From NCBI GenBank assembly GCA_003439945.1, contig QVRM01006465.1:1-64000 (forward strand): a stretch of DNA of 64,000 nt. Direction: 5' to 3'. Origin of the DNA: Dermanyssus gallinae (Eukaryota > Arthropoda > Arachnida > Mesostigmata > Dermanyssidae). The notes beneath the pieces were generated by a model. That model ran no database searches and was not told the DNA's origin. It saw only the letters and a list, made by a program, of their open reading frames with translations. This document shows, piece after piece, positions 51,276 to 61,800 of this stretch (within the stretch, counting starts at the first letter, position 1; each line of letters opens with the position of its first letter). A program made the position numbers and the translations under genes.

Positions 51276-51599
51276 GAGGCGACGATGTCGGCGAAACTCG
51301 CTATGCGCGAGTCACACCACAAGCGAACCACAGCGACGAAACCACAACACGAGCGAACGACAACGCCACGTCCACACGTCAGCCAGTCAACACTCTTCAG
51401 AGGAGGAGGCGGAACACTGAACCGCTTGAGTAGCGGATGAACGAATGGTATACGGATACGTCGACGACGATGATAAGAGTTCTCTTTTGGTGTGAATCGA
51501 TTGTTGTTTGCTTAAACTGCTAACCACTGCACTCGACTAATACGAGAAGAAGATCTTGTCCGCCACTGATGATTCTTCGCGGACTACTTTGATCGCTGC
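51276..51599 (-). other. Probable Msx 5' leader
   Basis: This non-coding sequence lies between the CpG-rich block and the ATG. It has CGAA/CACA-type repeats (51320-51400) and an in-frame stop at 51312-51314. It is likely transcribed as 5' UTR, but an upstream non-coding exon cannot be excluded. Confidence 0.4.
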
Positions 51600-52330
51600 T
51601 ATAGAGACGCGCCGATCTTGAAGCTGTGTGTGCTTCACGACAGCTCGTTACCGATTGCTGCCTAGAGCCGGCGTCGGTCTGCTTTTAGCTGCCCGTTGGC
51701 GCCCTCTCCACCGGTGGAGGCGGACACCCCTGAAGCGCCGCCCACAAGGGGGCGGGAGGGAGGCTCCCGCGTCCTGCGGCTACTACAGACGCCGCCAGCA
51801 CCGCCGCTGCTGCTTTCGCTGTAGCAATAGTAGCGGCAGCAGCAACAGCAGCAGCAACCGCCTTCGCGCCGCCGTCGTGATAGTGGAAGCAGCGGCCGCG
51901 GCGGTGGCAGCAGCAGCAGCCGCCGGAGCAGGCCCGGAGCGGAGCGGCAGCCACGGAGGAGGCGATGGTGGTGGTGGCGGTGGTGGTGTCGCTTACGATC
52001 AAGGACTTCATCGCGCCGCGGTCCTTCACAACTAACTGCCGCCTGCATGCTCTGTTCATTCGGACTCGGTTCGCTTCGTTTAGCCCGGCGATGGACTCGA
52101 CTCGGCTCGGCTGGTTCGTTGGTTCGCTCGGACAGCCGAGGCGGCCGCCGCTCCTGCTGCGGCTGCGTCTGCTGCGAGGACGATACTTGCTATGCTACTA
52201 CGCAAAGCGCCAACAGCCGAGAGATCGCCGGAGGACCGTCGTCGGTGGGGTTCGAAGCGACCGAGCCAGCGCACGCTGCTCGGTTGGGCTGGGCTGGGGG
52301 AGATCAATGGCTGTTAATTGAAAGGTTAAT
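51600..52330 (-). promoter_or_regulatory. CpG-rich upstream region of Msx, probable promoter/5' UTR
   Basis: This stretch is clearly richer in CG dinucleotides and GC than its surroundings and begins about 325 bases upstream of the Msx ATG. It contains CAG/GCC trinucleotide runs (51780-51930) and repeated CGGCTCGG-like motifs (52085-52135). No TATA box is visible on the minus strand, which would fit a TATA-less developmental promoter. The transcription start cannot be placed from sequence alone. Confidence 0.4.
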
Positions 52331-53224
52331 TAGGTGATAGGCGTCGAGGTCCGTCCGAGAGAGAGAAGGAGGAGGAGGAGGGAATCAACGACAGGCTAGC
52401 GAATGCGACCGACCGGGGGCTGTTGGGGTAGTTAGGCATTGTCGTAGTCGTAGCAGGAAGAGTAGTAGTTAGTTGTTGTAGTTGTTGTTGTCGTCGTCGT
52501 TGTTGTCGTTGTTGTTGTTGTTGTTATTGTTGTTGTCGTCGTCGTCGTCGTCGTCGTCGTCGTAGTAGTAGTAGTAGTAGTAATGATGTTATAGAAGCAG
52601 CCGAAAGGCAGCAGCTGTATAGTAGAGTTCCCCCGGCCCGTAGTCGTCGCCGTCGTCGTTTAACGATGAACAAAAATAACTCGGCCAGGGAAAGAGGCAC
52701 GCCGGGAAGGCACGGATCATCCAGCGATATACCTAACTAAGGCTCATAAGGCATCCAGCGATATACCTACACTACAGTCAGTACAGTAGTAGGAGAGGAG
52801 GTGAGGAACAAACTAGGTTGGGCTGCGCCTTGGGACTCGGAAGCGAATGGTGATGATGGCCTCATCCGTTGCTGCCCGTGCTGCTGCTGCTGCGGCAAAG
52901 CGGCCAACGAGCCCGACTACGTTACGACGTCTTGACGTAACGGCGAGCGAAAGATCGGTTCAGGTGCAGAACGCTATCATTGTCGTTCGCACTCAACGTC
53001 ATCGTCGTCGTCGCTGTTGTTGTCGCTAGTTAACCAGCGGACGTGGCCGTGTAGCCGGAGTCAACTTTGTCGTACGTTTTGTCGTCGTCACAACGTCCAT
53101 ACTATAGAGGGTAGGGAATGACGAAGCGAAGCAGAGGATAATGACGGCGACAACGGCAACAGAAGGCTCACCCGCGGAACCTATAATAATAATAATTATT
53201 ATTATTATTACTATTATTATATAA
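52331..53224. other. Msx distal flank, trinucleotide arrays
   Basis: GTT/GTC arrays (52474-52562), GTA triplets (52562-52581), a duplicated AYCCAGCGATATACCTA (52718-52735 and 52752-52768), CTG run (52877-52893) and AAT/TTA triplets (53183-53218) abutting the SINE head. Confidence 0.5.
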
Positions 53225-55683
53225 CCGAGCAAGATGGCACAGTGGCAAAGTTTTCGCCTTGCGTTCGGGAGGCCTGAGTTCGAAACCCGGACCGGCCACT
53301 TGCAAATTGGTTTGCATGGTTTCCAATTTAGCAACAAGGCTAAGATTTCTTCAGTTTTGTAGTGAATCTGGCCTGAAGCAACTTGTCGCTGCTCCCACTC
53401 GTGGACAGAACTTACTGGACGTCGTCCTGGCAAATGATGACTCAGTTGATAACATTTCTGTATCAGTACCGCCAATAGCCAGCGATCACCAAATGATTAC
53501 ATTCACCATATCGTGCGGTCCTATCACCCCTGGTGCCTGTGATCTCTGGTGGGACTATGACAAAGGTGACTACGAAGGGATGATCACTAATCTAACTGCG
53601 ACAAACTGGACTATGTTTTTCTCAGCCTGCCCTAACGTGGACGACATGTACAATAAGTTTGTGAGTTACATGTTCTTCCTGCTTGAAGTATTTGTGCCTC
53701 AGAGGGCCTCAGATACCGATGAAAAGCTAAATTCTGGCATTCAACGGGTCAGCCGCCAACTGAATAAAGCCACGCAGAAAAACGGTCCTGCGCTACAGAA
53801 GAAACTGAAGAGAATGCTGCATAGAAAACGAATTATGGAAGAGAGCAGCGTCGCGCAGTCGACTGCTCCCAATGCTGTGCACAAATACGTGCAGAAGCGT
53901 ATGAGGATCAAGGACAGTCTTGCCTCGATTAGAAGACCCGACGGTACAATCGCCACTGACGACCAGGAGAAAGCAGAAATTCTTAGAAATGTCTTTGCAG
54001 CTACCTATCCCACATATGAAGAACTGCAGACACGGAACGCACACGTCGCTCCACCTATATCAACGCCAACGCCCGAAAATGTGAGCGTTGTGAACGACGT
54101 AGACGCATCTCCTGAAAACATCCTTAAGCATCTCCGCAAGCTTGCCAACAAGCGGAGCGCAACCCCTGACGGTATTCCAGCTTTTGTCTATAAAAAGTGT
54201 GGCTACGACGTATGCGTACCACTTTCTTTGATTTTCCGCCGATCCCTGGAGGAAGAAACTGTACCTAGTCTCTTTCGGTGTGCTATTGTATGTCCGGTAC
54301 ACAAACGAGGACAAAAAAGTGATCCGAATAATAAAAGGCCAGTTTCACTCACCTCCGTCCCATGCAAACTATTTGAGAAGGCCATCGCCGAAGAGATCTA
54401 TCGAAACGCAAATGCACAAGGCCTTATTTCGAGAGAACAATTTGCGTATCGTCCCGCTCACTCGACTCTCTTGCAACTGCTCGAGACCCAAAATGACTGG
54501 TGTCTGCTTTTAAATGATGGAAGAGCATTTGACTGTGTGTACTTCGATTTTAAATCTGCCTTCGAAAGCACCACGCACTCAAAGCTGCTTAAACTTCTGC
54601 CGCAATACGGAGTTGGTAGTCGTATAGTTAACTGGATTAGGGCTTTTCTGTCGGATAGACTTTTTAGAGTTAGGGTTAATAATTGCCTATCATCAACGGC
54701 AGAAGTCACATCTGGCTGTCCGCAGGGTACCATACTTGGGCCATTAATGTACATATTGTATACTGACTCTATGAAACACATAATACCTCAACATGTGCAG
54801 GTAAAGATATATGCTGACGATGTAAAAATGTATACACCTGTAGATAATGCAAATCATATTGTTTCCTTCCAAGGAACACTAAACAAATTTACAGAATGGT
54901 GCAAAGGACTTGATCTTAAACTGTCGGTGGATAAGTGTGCTGTCCTTCACTTTGGCCACAACAATCCTGCTCATATATATACATTGGGCACTAAGGAGTT
55001 AACTGCAAAAAGATCTATAAAAGACCTAGGTGTGTTAACGGCATCCAATTTAAACTATGCTCCTCACATTCTAGAAATAGCAACGTCGGCTACGAGGAGA
55101 ATGAACTGGATTCTGCGTTCTTTTGTGATCAAACAACCCTCTCTGTATGTAAGACTATATAAACAATATGTTCTCCCGATTTTGGTATATGCCTCACCTG
55201 TGTGGAATCTAGGTTATTCTCGTGATAAAAAGATACTGGCCGGTATTCATAAAAAGTTTGTTAAACGTGTTGCATATCGTTGTAACATTAGCGAAGACGA
55301 TGTTAAATGCGACAATATTGTTGAAATGTTAGATAGAATTGACATACGCACGTTTACTCGCATATGTAAACGGCCCGAGCAAGCAGGGAGATTTTTTAAC
55401 ATGAATACTACAAACACTCGCTCGAGAATCAATCTCCAGGCTAAAATGATTGCCAGGAAAGCGATTGTTAACAAAATGTTTGCATGGCGCTTAGTCCGTA
55501 AGCTTAACCATGTACAACCCGCCGCCTGAAGGCCGACTTGCGATAACCTTCATCTGTGATCTCAATAAAGCCCCCCTGCTAAAGGGTGTGTGAATATATA
55601 AGGTAAATGCCGGAGTGGATTAAGAATCAGCCATGACATGAAATAAACCCGGGCGTACATGGGCATTAGTCTTACGAAAAAAA
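53225..55683 (+). mobile_element. Chimeric SINE-head / LINE family B (CR1/L2-like) retrotransposon
   Basis: The 5' part (53225 to about 53339) is a tRNA-like SINE head and body matching the SINE at 29391 and the minus-strand SINE at 58694. Its B-box-like sequence is at 53277-53287. At about 53340 the sequence passes into a 5'-truncated non-LTR retrotransposon with a complete RT frame. After the stop at 55529 comes a short 3' UTR, whose tail from 55600 is identical over 23 bases to the tail of the SINE at 29500. The element ends in a short A run at 55677-55683. I see no target-site duplication. Most of the endonuclease domain is missing. Confidence 0.8.
53316..55529 (+). CDS. Reverse transcriptase ORF of LINE family B, start codon in SINE-derived sequence
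   Basis: This is an uninterrupted frame of 737 codons from the first ATG (53316). The frame is open further upstream but without an ATG. The first few residues come from the SINE body. Next is the C-terminal piece of the endonuclease domain (LLDVVLAN and a SDH motif), so the upstream endonuclease catalytic part is absent. The RT domain follows: RPVSLTSVPCKLFEKAI, FAYRPAHSTLLQLLE, motif A FDFKSAFES, motif B SGCPQGTILGPL, and motif C IYADD with YADD at 54810-54821. The late IKDLGVL and the thumb region are typical of CR1/L2-type elements. Expected function is target-primed reverse transcription. Intact RT but truncated endonuclease suggests a recent, dead-on-arrival or chimeric copy. Confidence 0.85.
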   Translation: MVSNLATRLRFLQFCSESGLKQLVAAPTRGQNLLDVVLANDDSVDNISVSVPPIASDHQMITFTISCGPITPGACDLWWDYDKGDYEGMITNLTATNWTMFFSACPNVDDMYNKFVSYMFFLLEVFVPQRASDTDEKLNSGIQRVSRQLNKATQKNGPALQKKLKRMLHRKRIMEESSVAQSTAPNAVHKYVQKRMRIKDSLASIRRPDGTIATDDQEKAEILRNVFAATYPTYEELQTRNAHVAPPISTPTPENVSVVNDVDASPENILKHLRKLANKRSATPDGIPAFVYKKCGYDVCVPLSLIFRRSLEEETVPSLFRCAIVCPVHKRGQKSDPNNKRPVSLTSVPCKLFEKAIAEEIYRNANAQGLISREQFAYRPAHSTLLQLLETQNDWCLLLNDGRAFDCVYFDFKSAFESTTHSKLLKLLPQYGVGSRIVNWIRAFLSDRLFRVRVNNCLSSTAEVTSGCPQGTILGPLMYILYTDSMKHIIPQHVQVKIYADDVKMYTPVDNANHIVSFQGTLNKFTEWCKGLDLKLSVDKCAVLHFGHNNPAHIYTLGTKELTAKRSIKDLGVLTASNLNYAPHILEIATSATRRMNWILRSFVIKQPSLYVRLYKQYVLPILVYASPVWNLGYSRDKKILAGIHKKFVKRVAYRCNISEDDVKCDNIVEMLDRIDIRTFTRICKRPEQAGRFFNMNTTNTRSRINLQAKMIARKAIVNKMFAWRLVRKLNHVQPAA

Positions 55684-56225
55684 CAGATTGCATTTTATGG
55701 ACAGACGCCGCTCGTGTCTGTCAGTCTCGACGAGAGCGTACGAAACACGTACAACGACATGGCGGCCGGCATCAATCGACAATGGTAAACGGGCAGAAGC
55801 CGCTTTTTTTTGGCTTTGATTGGTCACGCGACGACGCCTCATCGATACTTTGTCATCAGAAAGTGCACGAAAAGTATGCCGAACAATGCCGCTCACGTTA
55901 ATCCCTCGTAGGATCACCTATTGATTACTGTCATATATAGATCGGCTAATTGATAGATACATCATAGATTGTACTGGCAAGCCACAATTGTCAAGTTGCA
56001 ACAGCAATCTGCCAATCAAGTATGCCGTCATACATGTACGTGCAGGAAGAGAGCAGGGTAGTTCAGCTAATTGTACGAGGTGACTGTTAATTGTCGCAAA
56101 CGAAAAGGACCAAGTCGGACAAAAACAAGCACCCTGATGTGAACACACGAAAGTCTGCTATAACATTGTATTGCAGAAATACACTTGTATCCTCCTCACG
56201 GAGTGCATGTTACACTGGTTTATGC

Positions 56226-56323
56226 AGCGGTTCATAATATAGTAAAGTTTTCGGGTAATATAGTAATATAGTAATCGGGTAATATAGTAAAGTTATGAAC
56301 CGCGTGGCCGACGCGGTTCATAA
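56226..56323. repeat. Hairpin with flanking direct repeats
   Basis: TTATGAACCGCG (56293-56304) and CGCGGTTCATAA (56312-56323) form a perfect 12-bp stem with a 7-base loop. GCGGTTCATAATAT also occurs upstream at 56226-56239 in direct orientation. The sequence between consists of repeated GGTAATATAGTAA units. Confidence 0.75.
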
Positions 56324-57799
56324 TATGATATAATTCGTTTGTAGTGTGACTTGAATGATTTCGGAACGGCGCGCGCGAACTAGCCTGTGGTGAGTTAAGA
56401 TTGTGCGTGTCTAGCCGGCGATCCGCTATACAAGTAGACTATTTGTGAACTCTAACCCAGCCACATTTTTGCGAGTTCACGGAGTGCAAATATGTAAGGC
56501 TATCATTGGTCTGATATCAACGATTTGCTCGGGTATATACGTTCGTTCATCTGAGCTGGCGTCGAAATGCAGGTTGTTGCAAATGGGCCTTTGTAAACTG
56601 AGCAACGCTATTGAGTTAACGTTGTCAACCCACTGAAGACACCGTATACATTCTTAACTGACTACCCTCTGTTATCTATCGTTTTTTGTTGGAAATAATA
56701 ATAATAATAATAATAATAATCATAATAATAAAATGTTTACCTCTGTTAGGCTGCAAAGCCGGCAGTCGAACAGGCGAGAATAATCGTCGGTGCACTGCTA
56801 AGTGTCGTCACAGGTCGAGGACGTCATCGAAACAGACGGCATCAGTAAGAGAACGCCAGCGCCAAGATGATAGTAATAATATGTTGTTGTTGTTCTATAC
56901 GTATCATGCGTATTCAAGTATCATATCCCGTCCTCTATGTGCTATATTTGTATATATATATATATATATATATGGAACTACACGTAAGCACGCAGCCAGA
57001 TCTCCTCTCCTGATTCCGTCGTGTCTGAGCCTGCAAACCTTGTAGCCGATATTGCCACGTGTTATAGGGGCGAATTCTTAATGTCGTGGTCTCTACGGCA
57101 CACCCAGCTTAATGGCTGCCAAAGGAGCCAGGGTTAAAAGGGCGACCATTGTCTCCCTTCGCCTACATGTATGTACGGTCGTTTGTCGCGGAGGACACGA
57201 GAGCCGTCTCGGCCTCGTGTACGTGTCGGATTCACAAAATCATCAGTATACATAAGTGTTCGATATTGGAAGCAGCTTCCCGATCATATTCCCTAGAGTT
57301 TTGTGCGCTCGGTTTTTCACGCAATAATATCATGGCGATCATTAGGTCGCTACGCAACGTAAATTGGCGCTATGTATAGCAACAGGCCTTGCTTGCTCGG
57401 CATCATGGTGGGGGCTGGGTTACTCTGAGTTGTGGACTCGATTGCGGCAGAGGCTGATGCTGCCGAGATTTCTAGTGCTACGCGCACGCACGCCTTGCGA
57501 GCTGCGACACAATGGCAACGTTGAGGAGAACGACGAGCATCTTCATTGCGACCGACCCACGCTCGACGAGAGGTTTATTAGAGACGATGGAAATCAACGC
57601 AGGAATGAACACAGCGACGCCGAGTGGGTTCGAGGCCGGGTAGCGCCCTCCAGCGGCGTTCTGCGAACGCTTCGAGTTTCGCGTCGCTGGCTTGCGGTTG
57701 CAGGGCCGAGGGTTCAAAGAACGACAAACTCACCACTGAGGCCGAGCCATTGAGTCGACGAAAGGGGAGAATGAACAGCTAACAAGACTACCCCAAATA

Positions 57800-57802
<3 letters not shown>

Positions 57803-57853
<51 letters not shown>
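57803..57853. repeat. (TA)n microsatellite
   Basis: About 51 bases of alternating AT. Confidence 0.95.
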
Positions 57854-57854
<1 letters not shown>

Positions 57855-58693
57855 GTATATATGCTAGCGTATGTAACTTGTTAGTTATAACAATGATAAA
57901 ACACGCAGTATATGTATATAAGCAGGGTAACTGGGAAAAGATCGTTCGTGCAAAGCTGAAGGGTAAACCGGATGAGGAATTACAGAGTAGACTGTTGAAA
58001 CGTACGGTTGCCGGCTAGGGAGCATGACAAAACGGGGCTGCCTGGATTATCGGCATTGTCCGTGCCGCTTTTCCTGGAGCCAGGAGAGTGCACGTATGTG
58101 GGGAAGCGAACTGCAATGCTGACCGGGCAGAAAATATCGAGTTCTCAGCTTTTCAACGAGATGATCAATTACGCCGAATAGTACACGATTGCTGTATTAA
58201 TGGTTAAAGTAAAGGCATACTGAAATCTTATAATTTAAAGTCAGGTTTGTTGAGTTTCGAGTGGAAGGCGGCTGGTCTGGTAGCTGTAACAGTCGTGGCG
58301 TGCTGAGGTCATGACAGCCGCTCTAGTCAACGCTGTAGTATGATTCTACATGCGTGAAGAAATTCAAATTGTGGCGGCGTGTATGTGGGTTAAGCGATAC
58401 GAAGATGCAGACGAAGCAGTGGCAACAATGACAGCACCAACAACGACTGTACTATGGGTGTTTCTTACGTATTACCGCCACGCGGCCGATTTACGTCGTC
58501 ACTATTTCATATATCTATTTAATGCATACGGGTGGGATACGCGTTCGTGCCGTTCCACGGTCAACAAGAAACGTATGCTAAGGGTCGATGCTTGGATCGA
58601 AATTGCTCGCTCTTCCACGGCATTATTCAGTCCGCCGGTCAGCCTTTGATAATAATAATAATAATAATGGGAGTGGTATGGTAATGCACCATC

Positions 58694-58871
58694 TTTTTTT
58701 TATTGAAACATCTGCGCTTTCCGATTTGTTTTATTATGGCCGTTTATAGTCCACTCCGGCATAATTTGGAAACCGTAAACACCAATTTGAGAGTGGCCGG
58801 CTCAGGTCGTGAGCCCACGACCTCCTAAATGCAAGGCAATAATTGCTTTGCCACTAAACCACCTTGCTCTG
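58694..58871 (-). mobile_element. SINE family A, diverged minus-strand copy
   Basis: On the minus strand the head reads AGCAAGGTGGTTTAGTGGCA, with a B-box-like GGGCTCACGACC, a CGGCCACTCTCAAATTGG body, and the tail ATGCCGGAGTGGA at 58762-58750. It ends in an A8 run (T8 at 58694-58701). It is diverged but collinear with the copy at 29391. Confidence 0.75.
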
Positions 58872-59541
58872 TAGCTTCAGACAGAGAGCAGATTAGTTAC
58901 TGTAGCAGATTCGTTTTCCTTTCTTTAGACTGTCGCATTGTTAAATTACGCGTACGCGTAACTAACACGTACGATGTTCAAATACGTCGAGAAAGCTTAT
59001 TCTAATTAGTAAACTAGCCGTCGTGGCATTTCGAACGGATGTTTGGACGGGCGGATGTGCAAAGCTGTATTCCGCCAGGGCAGCAACTTATGCGGGCAGT
59101 GCTATCGCCAGGCCGTAACGTTCGGGACGGGAGTGAGAAACGTTGCGATTCCGTCAAAAGTGAGCCAGGTAAAGCAGATTTCGTCGATGACGATGATACA
59201 TGCAAAAAGCGTATGGAATTATGACAATTCCAACAGCCGTTTTAGCAACCACGTCGCCGCCGCAATAATAACCATAGACTGTTAGCAGAACAACAACAAC
59301 AACAACAACAACACCACTAGCAGCATCCACAACAACAACACCACTAGCATCATCAACAACAACAACCACAACAACGACATCATCAACAATAACAACAACA
59401 ACAACAGCAAAGCGCTACCACCACCACCAACAACAACAACAACATCAATTAACAACAATAAAAAAACAACAACAACAACAACAACGGCAGCAACAACAAT
59501 AAACAACAATTGTAATAAAAAAGCGCGTTCGCAGCCAGGTT

Positions 59542-59560
59542 CGGTTCGTATTACGAACCG
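59542..59560. repeat. Palindrome CGGTTCGTA-T-TACGAACCG
   Basis: A 9-bp perfect inverted repeat with a single central base. A second CGGTTCG/CGAACCG palindrome lies 118 bases further on. Confidence 0.7.
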
Positions 59561-59659
59561 ATTCTGGTGGTAGCGGCAGCGTCAGCGAGTGTTAGAGCCG
59601 TGGTCATTGTCGATGTTGTTGTTGTCGCCGCATTAGTTCGACGTATGTAGGCCGCATCA

Positions 59660-59679
59660 CGGTTCGAACTTTCGAACCG
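59660..59679. repeat. Palindrome CGGTTCGA-ACTT-TCGAACCG
   Basis: An 8-bp inverted repeat with a 4-base centre. Its outer half-sites CGGTTCG match those of the palindrome at 59542-59560. Confidence 0.7.
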
Positions 59680-61651
59680 GCGAGCGCCGATAGAACAGAG
59701 CGAGAAGAAAAAAGCGCTCTAAATTGGAGCTCCCGATCAGCAGCAACAGGTCCGTCCGCGATCTCAGCAGGTTTCTGCGGCTGCCGGCCGGCTAACAGCC
59801 GTAGGTTGATCTATACTAGACCAGACTACTCATGAGTAGACGGACGTCAAAGACAAGATCACGGCCATAGGGGGTGCGTGCTTGTGCTGCTTGCTGGCAG
59901 AGCGCTAGGGAAGGCAATATTAACTCATGAAGCAATCGGATCTAATTTAGGCGAAGGGCAAAAGTCAGCAGGCGAATACTACAACAACAACAACAACAAC
60001 AGTAACAACAACAACTACTACAGCAACAACAACAACAGCAACAACAACAACAACAACAGCAACAACGACGACAGCAACAACGACGACAGCAACAACGACA
60101 ACGATGCTACCCCACCCGGGCCCGTCAACTGAACTAAACACCAGCACGCAGACCGGCGAAGGAAGCTCCTGCAGCGACTGTTCGGAACAGCGCAAATGAT
60201 GGTATAGAGTGCGGCACACTGAGGCTGCTTGCCACCATAGATATCTTTGGAAGGAGCGAGAGAATGCTTATAGAGATGTAGAGGAGGACTAGAGAGACAA
60301 CACGGGAGGGCGAAACACAATAGAAATAGGACGAAAGAGTGAGGAAGAGAGAGGGAGAGAGGACAACTAAGCGGGCACCCAGAGAGCGAACTCCGCCAGG
60401 GCACATGGGCAGAGACACCATTACGCCTGACCTGATTGGGTTTCTGCGCTCTCAGAGCGTCGAATCGAAACGCGTGTAAACGACGTGAATGGTTTTCTGC
60501 TTATCTTTGTTTACCTCTCTGGTGACACGCCGAAGTGTACGTGCTGTTGCACGTCGATAATGCTTTAGCTGATTTGCACGTCGTTTTTTGTGAGACGCTT
60601 GCAGTTAGCGGCCTTTAGGTAGTTCTCCGGTATTTTTGTTGTTGTTGTTGCTGCTCTTTTATAATTGGTGTTGCTGCTTTTGATTCTGTTGCTGCTGCTG
60701 CTGCGACGTGTCAATATAGAATAGCAAACAGCATATCGCTTGCTTTTGACGCGCATATTACGATTATTGTTTCAACTACTAGTCTCCCACTCACGGTATC
60801 ATCGCGTGATTACCATGAGAGAGAAAAATACGGAGACAGAGAAAATCCTTGTATCAAATCACGTGAGAGCATACCGTTACTTAAGTGGTTGTGGTTCTTT
60901 TCAGTACCACATTTCCTTAGATGATAGACAAAACACATAAAAATGAAAAAAAAGCCTACAGCATGTTGTGAGTTCAGCCGTAAGGCACAGTAGATAGATA
61001 AGTGAATGTTGCACCAATCAGCCAGCACAGTGAAATTATGTATTTACTTAAAATTACGCGTTGCATTACTTTATGCATACGTCGATAATAACAACGAATT
61101 ACGCAGTTGCGTTTTTTGCTTCGAACATTGCTTATCTTTAAGCTTTTTGACGACCGCTTAAACATCGAATGCGTGCACATATCGGAGCAGCTGTGGCTCA
61201 TAAATGCCATTCCTTAGCAATCGCTAGACAATCAACCGGAAAAAATGTCAAATTTATTAAACACTTGGTAATTTTTCTTTGTTTGGGGTACCGCGATCAT
61301 GAATGACCTTTGCCGTCCATGCTAAACGTATCTAGTGACCAGAACGAATTAAAAGTGGTACCATTTTAAAAGTCAACACGCGCGGTCACAGACGGATCAA
61401 AAACTCAGGAACAGCCCAAATAAGCCACGACTTCGATTAGAACCCGCTGGATGGCGAGCGCCCCCATCGAAATCTGTACTGGCAGTCGGAGGGGGAATTG
61501 CATGATTAAAACGATACTAGGCGTACTGTTGTAAACGCTGCCTTCGTTCGCTGCTTTTCGTGTGCCTAACTAAAGTTTTCATCGTGTTATTGCTGCGATC
61601 GTGGTATTCTTGACCTCTAGCTCACAAGCCAGCCTGTGACAACCATCTCCT

Positions 61652-61800
<149 letters not shown>

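Larger units (their letters stand above)
55684..58693. other. Non-coding spacer
   Basis: Apart from the hairpin region, an AAT array (56696-56720), TA tracts (56947-56972, 57803-57853) and an AAT run (58650-58669), I see nothing recognisable. Confidence 0.45.

Noticed and set aside
61420..61510. Minus-strand TTTCGATGGGGGCG sequence reminiscent of a repeat common in tick genomes
   Set aside because: Only a short string seems similar from memory, which is not enough to name a repeat or the organism.
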